Source: Gammaproteobacteria bacterium
GTDB lineage: Bacteria > Pseudomonadota > Gammaproteobacteria > Competibacterales > Competibacteraceae
DNA: 64,000 nt
NCBI GenBank assembly: GCA_024235135.1
Contig: JACKMZ010000002.1
Location: 62,001-126,000 of the forward strand
Direction of reading: 5' to 3'
In this document: in pieces, positions 35,152 through 41,621 of the stretch
Layout: each line of letters begins with the position of its first letter
Position numbering within the stretch: position 1 is the stretch's first letter
Position numbers and translations under genes: made by a program
Notes under the pieces: model-generated
What the model was told of the DNA's origin: nothing
The model's input: only the letters and a program-made list of their open reading frames with translations
The model's database searches: none

Positions 35152-36258
35152 CTACGTGCGCTGATGCAATTCAGCGACCTTGGCGTCGCAGCGGGCCTGC
35201 CATTGGGCAGCCCCTTCCCAATCCCCCCGGCTTTGTGCAAAACGCGCAAGCACACTGTAATTTTTATATACCTTGCTGAGCTTGAGCGTTTCGGACAGAT
35301 TCGTTGCCTGCAGCAAATACTTTTCCGCCTGCTCCGGCTCGCCCAACTTCCAGTACAAAATACCCAGTTGAAAATACGAGGCCTCGGTCCCAACCGTGTT
35401 GTCCATTTCGAGTTTGATAGCCAGGCTTTTCTCTATCGAGCGAATGGCTTCTTGCAACAAAGCCACCTGTGTTTCTACATCCATGGCCTTCTCGGCCCGC
35501 TTTTGATAGAGAATGCCTACATTCTGCGCGTTGATCGCCAGTTGCTCGCGGGCGTCCAGATGCTTCGCCAATTCCAGACTGCGGGCATAGCTGAGTTCGG
35601 CGGCATCCAAATCCCCTTGCTGCACTTCGGTCGTCGCCAGGATATCCCAAAGCCGCATCTCTTCCTCCTTGTCCACCTGGCGTTGGAACAGGGTCAGTGC
35701 TTCTCGAAATAGCAACACAGCCTGCAGGTGAAACTCCTGACGGCGTTTCAACAGCCCCTGTTTTTCCATAATGATGGCCTGCAGGCCATAATCGGCAGCG
35801 GTCAGGGCCGCATAAAAGGCATCAGCATAGCGGGCTTCGGCGTCGCCATAGCGCCGTTGCTGGGTCAGCAATTCAGCGATCATGCCGAGGGCGTTGGCCG
35901 CCTCGCGATTTTGCCCTAGAACCTGGTGCAATGTCAGTTCCCGTTCGGCTGCCGCCAAAGCCACTTCGGTTCGTCCCAGTTGCCGATAGACAGTCGCCAG
36001 CATGCCAAAGGTCGCCGCCAATTGTTGGTCGCGCTGCACGGTAGGCCGGCGCGCTTCCAGACGGCCACGCAGATCTTGCAATGCCGTGACGCCCTTTTCT
36101 CCTTCTCCCCGCACGCAAAAACGCCACGCTTGATCCCGCAGGTCCGAACAGGTTGCATCGTCCAGATTGTTCCGTACTCCCAGCGATTGCATCCAGGCTG
36201 CGATGGCGGCACTCCAGCGTCTGAACCGCCCCGGATTTGCACTGGCCACTTTGATCAT
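35152..36258 (-). CDS. Tetratricopeptide repeat protein
   Basis: The 368-residue protein has repeated TPR-like helices from about residue 80 to 345, for example TVYRQLGRTEVALAAAERELTLH, AELLTQQRRYGDAEARYADAFYA and GILYWKLGEPEQAEKYLLQATNL. No signal peptide is clear, so it is probably cytoplasmic. TPR arrays bind protein partners; no enzyme motif is present. It begins 4 bases after hflD and leads into the TAXI gene, tying this trio to the mnmA-hflD transcript. Confidence 0.85.
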   Translation of the reverse strand: MIKVASANPGRFRRWSAAIAAWMQSLGVRNNLDDATCSDLRDQAWRFCVRGEGEKGVTALQDLRGRLEARRPTVQRDQQLAATFGMLATVYRQLGRTEVALAAAERELTLHQVLGQNREAANALGMIAELLTQQRRYGDAEARYADAFYAALTAADYGLQAIIMEKQGLLKRRQEFHLQAVLLFREALTLFQRQVDKEEEMRLWDILATTEVQQGDLDAAELSYARSLELAKHLDAREQLAINAQNVGILYQKRAEKAMDVETQVALLQEAIRSIEKSLAIKLEMDNTVGTEASYFQLGILYWKLGEPEQAEKYLLQATNLSETLKLSKVYKNYSVLARFAQSRGDWEGAAQWQARCDAKVAELHQRT

Positions 36259-36262
36259 GATT

Positions 36263-36883
36263 TCACGGCTCCAATGCCGCCAACGCGCGCTGGGTTTCCA
36301 GCAGCAACGCCTTGCGTCGGAACAACAGGGTCAAGCGCCCCCCACCGCTTTGTCGCCACAATCGGGCCGCCCGAATACCCGCCAGGAGCAGGGCTCGGAT
36401 ACGATTGGCATTGTCTGGATCAGCTAAATACACACGTTCACCATTGACCATGATGCGCGGGCTCAGGGTACTGATCGTCGTCGCATAGATTTCCGCCAGA
36501 CTGGCGATGATGTTGTTGTGGGTCAAGGGAAAAAAATTCAGCTTTTCCACAGTCGCTTCGATACCTTCACGGATGCTTTTCAGCAGGACGGGTCGCTTAA
36601 CCAGTTTACGCTCCAGCACCAGGAGCACCACCAGATAACGGGTGACTTCCAGATCGCTGGGGTTACGCAAATGACGCGCAACCAAATTCAATGCCGAGCG
36701 CAGACGCCGTAGGCCGCCATAAATTTCGTCGCTGCTGGAGGCATTGATCTTTAAAAGACTGGCAAGGCAGGTTTCGAAATCATCGGGGTCGGTCTGCCCC
36801 TGCCGGGCAATATCCCGCACCAGATTGCTTGCCAGCAGCAGGCCAGCCAAGGCGATCATTCGGTCATGGTCGGTTTGTGGCAT
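36263..36883 (-). CDS. hflD: HflD (high frequency lysogenization) homolog
   Basis: The 206-residue, mostly helical protein has the HflD pattern: MIALAGLLLASNLVRDIARQG, SGLR-like GGLRRLRSALNLV, and NNIIASLAEIYATTISTLSPRIMVNGE. In E. coli HflD is a membrane-associated protein that affects phage lambda CII; its cellular role is unclear. It follows mnmA by 16 bases, the standard mnmA-hflD order. purB, the usual next gene, is replaced by a TPR gene. Confidence 0.93.
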   Translation of the reverse strand: MPQTDHDRMIALAGLLLASNLVRDIARQGQTDPDDFETCLASLLKINASSSDEIYGGLRRLRSALNLVARHLRNPSDLEVTRYLVVLLVLERKLVKRPVLLKSIREGIEATVEKLNFFPLTHNNIIASLAEIYATTISTLSPRIMVNGERVYLADPDNANRIRALLLAGIRAARLWRQSGGGRLTLLFRRKALLLETQRALAALEP

Positions 36884-36899
36884 GGCTCAGATGCCGACC

Positions 36900-37991
36900 C
36901 TAGTCCAGTACGGCATCGATCACGGCGCCCCCCAGGCATTCATCCTCGGCATAAAAAACCACCGATTGACCTGGCGTAATCGCCCGTTGCGGCGCACTGA
37001 ACTCTACCAGGCAGTGGTCGGCCGCGCCGAACTCGACAGTACACGCCTGATCGGGCTGGCGGTAACGTGTCTTGGCCTTGCAACGCAAGGGACGTTGGGG
37101 GGAGGTGCCGGCGACCCAATGCACCTCGCTGGCGTGAAGCCGCTGGTGAAACAAATGTGGATGACGATGACCTTGAGCGACGATCAGTTGATTGCTCGTA
37201 AGATTCTTGTCGACGACATACCACGGTTCCCCGGAATCCCCGCGGCGTCCCCCGATGCCCAAACCCTGGCGCTGACCGAGTGTGTAAAACATCAAGCCCA
37301 TGTGTTCCCCAATTCGTTCGCCCGCCAGGGTACAGATATCACCCTTTTGCGTGGGTAGATAGCGCCCCAAAAAATCACGGAAGTTGCGTTCCCCGATAAA
37401 ACAGATACCGGTGCTGTCTTTTTTGTCGTGCGTGATCAAACCGGACCTCGCGGCCAGCTCCCGGACTTGCGATTTGTGCAGATCGCCTACCGGAAACAAT
37501 ACCTTGCTCAACTGTTGTTGACCCAATGTATAGAGAAAGTAGCTCTGATCCTTCTGGCTATCCAGCCCTTTGAGCAGGTATTGGCAGCCTTCACGTTCCA
37601 CACGGCGGGCATAATGGCCGGTAGCCAGGGCTTCGCCGCCCAAACGCCGGACATGATCGAGAAATGCTTTAAATTTTATCTCCTTGTTGCACAGGATGTC
37701 CGGGTTAGGGGTTCGACCTTGGCGAAGCGCATCCAGAAAATGCTGAAATACGCGTTCCTTGTAAGCCTCGGTAAAGTTGATCGTATGCAGAGGAATACCG
37801 AGGGTCTCACAGACCTCCCTGGCATCCTCCAGATCCTCTTCCGCCGAGCAGTAACCTGGCGCGAACGAATCTTCCCAGTTCTTCATGAATACGGCATGCA
37901 CGTCATAGCCCCGCTCCAGCAACAGCAATGCCGCCACCGATGAATCTACGCCCCCCGACAAGCCCACGATCACCCGAGTTTTCTTGTACAT
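36900..37991 (-). CDS. mnmA: tRNA-specific 2-thiouridylase MnmA
   Basis: ATG 37991 is used; a TTG one codon earlier is also open. The 363-residue protein has the PP-loop SGGVDSSVAALLL, the catalytic cysteines in NPDILCNKEIKF and DSTGICFIGER, and the C-terminal beta-barrel. It makes s2U34 in tRNA for Lys, Glu and Gln, taking sulfur from the TusBCDE relay. It is the first gene of the operon with hflD, TPR, TAXI and coiled-coil genes. Confidence 0.96.
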   Translation of the reverse strand: MYKKTRVIVGLSGGVDSSVAALLLLERGYDVHAVFMKNWEDSFAPGYCSAEEDLEDAREVCETLGIPLHTINFTEAYKERVFQHFLDALRQGRTPNPDILCNKEIKFKAFLDHVRRLGGEALATGHYARRVEREGCQYLLKGLDSQKDQSYFLYTLGQQQLSKVLFPVGDLHKSQVRELAARSGLITHDKKDSTGICFIGERNFRDFLGRYLPTQKGDICTLAGERIGEHMGLMFYTLGQRQGLGIGGRRGDSGEPWYVVDKNLTSNQLIVAQGHRHPHLFHQRLHASEVHWVAGTSPQRPLRCKAKTRYRQPDQACTVEFGAADHCLVEFSAPQRAITPGQSVVFYAEDECLGGAVIDAVLD

Positions 37992-38032
37992 CAACCTTAA
38001 CTTGTCCTATACGAGATCAAACAACCTGGCGC

Positions 38033-38046
38033 TTGATCTAGGTCAT
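38033..38046. promoter_or_regulatory. Possible FNR/ANR-type box
   Basis: TTGATCTAGGTCAT agrees in 12 of 14 bases with the palindrome TTGATCTAGATCAA. It lies 42 bases before mnmA and upstream of a TATAAT (38086-38091) that could serve the binding-protein gene. One half-site is imperfect, so support is modest. Confidence 0.3.
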
Positions 38047-38211
38047 TGGTCAGAGATCTGTAGGCGATCCCACGCCACGGCTCACTATAATTAACTGGCG
38101 GTATCTGGTCGAATCCCAGCCCATTGACAAGTACCCCAGGCTCGGGAGCAACTCGCACACAATAATGATTGAATGCAGCAACGAATGAATGCTTAATGCA
38201 AAGGGGATGAG

Positions 38212-38649
38212 TTGCAATACCGTGTTGGGGTCTTCGCGTTAGTCCTGCTGCTGAGCCTCTTCAGTGTAGTGGCGCTACCTCAGGATCCTGATCCACTGGT
38301 CGTCATTACCTCGCCCGACGTTGTTCAACAGTCTCTGTCGCCCAATGCCTTGCGCGCCATTTTCGGCATGCGCCTGCGCAGTTGGCCTTCCGGCAAACCC
38401 ATCCAGGTTTTTGTGCTGAACGAAACCAATCCCGTCCATATCCAGTTTTGCAAGCAGGTTCTCAACATATTTCCTCACCAGCTCAGATCTTCCTGGGATC
38501 GTCAGGTGTATTCAGGAACCGGCCAGGCCCCACGGGAAGTCGAGTCGATGGAAGAGATGCTCGCCCAAGTGGCCGCAACGCCAGGAGCGATTGGTTATTC
38601 AGAGAGGTCCAGGATTGATGACAGCGTCCGTGTGTTGCCTATCCAATAA
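38212..38649 (+). CDS. Small periplasmic PstS-like substrate-binding domain protein
   Basis: The 145-residue protein starts at TTG behind GGGGATGAG. It has a signal peptide (1-22) and a short PBP-like domain (VVITSPDVVQQSLSPNALRAIFGMRLRSWPSGKPIQVFVLNE, then TPGAIGYSERSRI) as seen in small phosphate-ABC-transporter-like binding proteins. No ABC permease is nearby. Its 3' end overlaps the following porin gene by 32 bases. It probably samples an anion in the periplasm, perhaps for signalling. Confidence 0.75.
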   Translation: MQYRVGVFALVLLLSLFSVVALPQDPDPLVVITSPDVVQQSLSPNALRAIFGMRLRSWPSGKPIQVFVLNETNPVHIQFCKQVLNIFPHQLRSSWDRQVYSGTGQAPREVESMEEMLAQVAATPGAIGYSERSRIDDSVRVLPIQ

Positions 38650-39850
38650 CACACCGGGGCGCCTAGCCCGGTGCGCCTTGAGCGTTTTCCTGGCCGGTCT
38701 CCTCGGCTTGATCGGCACGCGGGCCCAAGCCTGGCCGGAAGGCGTGCAATTGCATGGTTTCGCCAGTCAAGGTTTTCTGCTGACCTCAGACAATAATTTC
38801 TTCGGTGGTACCGATGGCGATGGCTCATTCGGCTTTGGCGAACTGGGACTCAACGGTTCCTGGCAAATCTCGCCCGATTTACTGCTCTCGCTACAAGTTC
38901 TATCGCGACGGGCAGGCGAGACGGATGATGGAGACTTGCGCATGGATTACGGATTTTTGGACTACAGCTTTATATCGGATGCCGATAACCGCTGGGGCAT
39001 ACGCCTTGGCCGCATCATGAATCCCTTGGGTCTGTATAACGATACTCGCGACGTAGCCTTTACTCGGCCCAGCATTTTGCTGCCGCAATCCATTTACTTC
39101 GACGTCAACCGCAATCTCGCGCTATCGGCGGATGGTGTCCAGTTGTATGGCGAACGACGCACCGACTGGGGTGATTTCTTTTTGCAACTTGGTTATGTCT
39201 ACCCCAGGGTGGACGATCCTGACTTCGAGCGTTCGATATTTTTCGGCGACGCCTTGGGCGACCTGGAATCCGATCCCTCATGGATTGGCCGCCTCACCTA
39301 TGAGCGGGACGGAGGCCGATTCCGCTTCATGGTTTCAGGAGCCCAGGTGAATGTCGGCTATGACCCCGGCGGCCCAATCGATCCCTTCCAAGCCGGCAAA
39401 TTCCGTTTTCAACCGCTGATTCTTTCAGCCCAGTACAATGCCGAGCGCTGGTCGTTCACCACCGAATATGCCCCGCGCCCCGTCAGCTTATACTCATTCG
39501 GCCCCTTTCTGCCCGATACCGACTTCACCGGGCAAAGTTACTACCTGCAGGGAACGTATAAGTTCGCTCCGCGCTGGGAAGGTCTGCTGCGTTACGACGT
39601 ACTCTACTGGGATACGGATGACCGTGATGGCAGCAAATTTGCCGAGCTCACGGGTTTGCCGGCGCATAGCCGCTTCTCCAAAGACTGGACGGTGGGGCTG
39701 CGGTGGGACGTGACGCCGTCCTTCATGCTCAGGGCGGAATTCCACTATATCGATGGGACCGGCTGGCTGTCAGAGTTGGAAAATCCAGGCCGGCTCGATA
39801 CGGATCGCTATTGGAATCTTTTCGCGATCCTCGCCTCCTTTCGATTTTAG
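38618..39850 (+). CDS. Outer-membrane porin-like beta-barrel protein
   Basis: ATG 38618 is preferred to an in-frame upstream start; it overlaps the binding-protein gene. The ~410-residue protein has a signal peptide ending near AQAWPEG and repeated amphipathic strands (LHGFASQGFLLTSD, WGIRLGRIMNPLGLYND, FFLQLGYVYPRV, WTVGLRWDVTPSFMLRAEFHYI), and ends in aromatic phenylalanine (ILASFRF) as outer-membrane barrels do. It is probably a porin for the solute bound by the upstream protein. Substrate unknown. Confidence 0.8.
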   Translation: MTASVCCLSNNTPGRLARCALSVFLAGLLGLIGTRAQAWPEGVQLHGFASQGFLLTSDNNFFGGTDGDGSFGFGELGLNGSWQISPDLLLSLQVLSRRAGETDDGDLRMDYGFLDYSFISDADNRWGIRLGRIMNPLGLYNDTRDVAFTRPSILLPQSIYFDVNRNLALSADGVQLYGERRTDWGDFFLQLGYVYPRVDDPDFERSIFFGDALGDLESDPSWIGRLTYERDGGRFRFMVSGAQVNVGYDPGGPIDPFQAGKFRFQPLILSAQYNAERWSFTTEYAPRPVSLYSFGPFLPDTDFTGQSYYLQGTYKFAPRWEGLLRYDVLYWDTDDRDGSKFAELTGLPAHSRFSKDWTVGLRWDVTPSFMLRAEFHYIDGTGWLSELENPGRLDTDRYWNLFAILASFRF

Positions 39851-39880
39851 GTCGGATTGGTCGCGGCTACGCAACACCCA

Positions 39881-40666
39881 TCAAGGTTTTCGCCCGGCGA
39901 CTAGAACCATAACAAGACTGGCAAAGAAGGTGCCATCGTTTTCGCTTCGCGCCAAACCCTCTCGCCATCTTTCCAATTCTTCCGGCGTGATGAGGTTGGC
40001 CTTAAGAGCGCCTTGCTCGATTTCATCCAGTTTGGTGAGGTACTTTACCAAGGCGACATCTCCCAGCACGTGCACTGGCCACAGTTCCACGGTGATATCA
40101 ACCAGTCCGCACGTCTTGAACAAGCGATACAGTTGTCGGCCGGCAAAGCCGTTTCGTGAAAGGTGCTCGGCTCCGAAGCGGGTAAGCAATCGTTCGATTC
40201 GGTTTTGCTCGGTATCGATGGAAAAGGTGCCCCAGTCGGTGTCGACGACCACGAGCCATCCCCCAGATCGGGTCACCCGAATCATCTCCGCCAAAGCTTG
40301 TCGCGTATCGGGTAAGTGGATGAACAGGCGCTCACTGCGGCAGGCGTCGAAACGGCCCGAAGCCAGGGCCAAGGCACTGGCTTCGCCCCGTTGATGGCGG
40401 ACATACTCGCTCATGCCGGCTCGCTCGGCACGCTGGTTGGCCGCCGTCACCATCTCCTCGTCGGCATCGACGCCAACAACGCAACCACCGGGGCCAACCA
40501 AGGGCCCCATGGCCAACGTATCCAGCCCTGGACCACAACCCACATCAAGTACAGACTGTCCGACCGTGACACGCAGCAAATCACGGCTACGCCGCTTCAT
40601 CGGTTGCAACAAATTGCCTGCCGCCTGCAAATAGCCGGCGTCCACATATCCTTTACCGTGAGTCAC
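39881..40666 (-). CDS. SAM-dependent methyltransferase
   Basis: The 261-residue class I methyltransferase starts at GTG and has motif I VLDVGCGPGLDTLAMGPLVG (about 39-58), DADEEMV (acidic loop) and FDACRSERLFIHLPDTRQALAEMIRVTRSGGWLVVVDTDWG. It resembles UbiE-like and antibiotic-type methyltransferases, but the substrate cannot be assigned. It lies 77 bases downstream of the exosortase-associated acyltransferase gene, in the same direction. Confidence 0.85.
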   Translation of the reverse strand: MTHGKGYVDAGYLQAAGNLLQPMKRRSRDLLRVTVGQSVLDVGCGPGLDTLAMGPLVGPGGCVVGVDADEEMVTAANQRAERAGMSEYVRHQRGEASALALASGRFDACRSERLFIHLPDTRQALAEMIRVTRSGGWLVVVDTDWGTFSIDTEQNRIERLLTRFGAEHLSRNGFAGRQLYRLFKTCGLVDITVELWPVHVLGDVALVKYLTKLDEIEQGALKANLITPEELERWREGLARSENDGTFFASLVMVLVAGRKP

Positions 40667-40743
40667 TTAAGTGTGTCCATTATAGCCGTGGGATGATAAG
40701 TCAAGCCTTTACCAGTAGGCTCCGAAGGTTGCATGGCCGTCCG

Positions 40744-41493
40744 CTATTGCCATGATTGATTGGCTGCGCCAAAGAGTTGCCGATCCACGTACAACAACAG
40801 ATCGTAAACTTCGGGTATCAACAAGGTTGGCGCGGTTTTTCGAGGTAATACAAAGGCGGCCCGCGGACCATGATAATCAATGACGTTCCCGACCTGGGTA
40901 AATACGATGCCAAACCGTTTTAACAATCTGACCAGACGCGGCTCCATCATGGCAAAAGCAAAATTCATTCGAGTATTCAAGAACATGGACATACCAGCCA
41001 TAAATAACCCGACGGGGATGTAGGGAAAGCGACTACGTCGACCTTGGGGATCGGATGGAATTTCTTCCGGCAGACTGAGCGGTTTTTTCTCGTCTTCTTG
41101 GCGACGCCGAAACGATGAGGTGACCGCCAAACGGGAAAACTCACCAAAACTGCCTCGCAGTAACTGGTTGGGATTGATGTCGTAGGCAGGCGTCGGCGGG
41201 CAAAAAGTCTCAAACGGCAGGGACATCGCGATACCATTCCTGTTGGGGTCGATCAAGCGAATGCAACCCACCGGCCTTCGCGTTTCCCGATGAATCATCA
41301 AGCAATGCTGAGAATATTTATCAAATTCATCTTGTTCCCGTCCATCGGGGCATTTGTCCTCGGCCTCATAATGAAACTCCTGGCAATAAACCTGATAACG
41401 AATGTTATAAACGAAGCTGAGCAATTCCGGAGTATTTGCAAGCACTAGTTCAAAATAATCACTGAAAGCAGAAACTATATTATTTTTATCCAT
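40744..41493 (-). CDS. PEP-CTERM/exosortase system-associated acyltransferase
   Basis: ATG 41493, with AGGA 8 bases upstream, is used rather than a TTG two codons earlier. The 249-residue protein has an N-acyl amino acid synthase/GNAT-like pattern: FVYNIRYQVYCQEFHYE, HCLMIHRETRRPVGCIRLI, then GSFGEFSRLAVTSSFRRR and a long C-terminal part. This is the family found beside exosortase/PEP-CTERM exopolysaccharide loci. No exosortase is in the window, so the gene is detached from its usual partners here. Confidence 0.82.
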   Translation of the reverse strand: MDKNNIVSAFSDYFELVLANTPELLSFVYNIRYQVYCQEFHYEAEDKCPDGREQDEFDKYSQHCLMIHRETRRPVGCIRLIDPNRNGIAMSLPFETFCPPTPAYDINPNQLLRGSFGEFSRLAVTSSFRRRQEDEKKPLSLPEEIPSDPQGRRSRFPYIPVGLFMAGMSMFLNTRMNFAFAMMEPRLVRLLKRFGIVFTQVGNVIDYHGPRAAFVLPRKTAPTLLIPEVYDLLLYVDRQLFGAANQSWQ

Positions 41494-41621
41494 GATCAAT
41501 TCCTAAAAGAATATAGTGACATTCAAGATATTTTCGGGCCGTCGGAAGCCATTGCGCACCCTATTTGTGATGATTATGCTAGCGACTCGGCAGCGGACCC
41601 GAAAGCGAATGAGATAGTACA

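Noticed and set aside
41500..41621. Sigma-54-like element upstream of the exosortase-associated acyltransferase
   Set aside because: A GG-N10-GC spacing occurs on the minus strand but the surrounding bases do not match the consensus.
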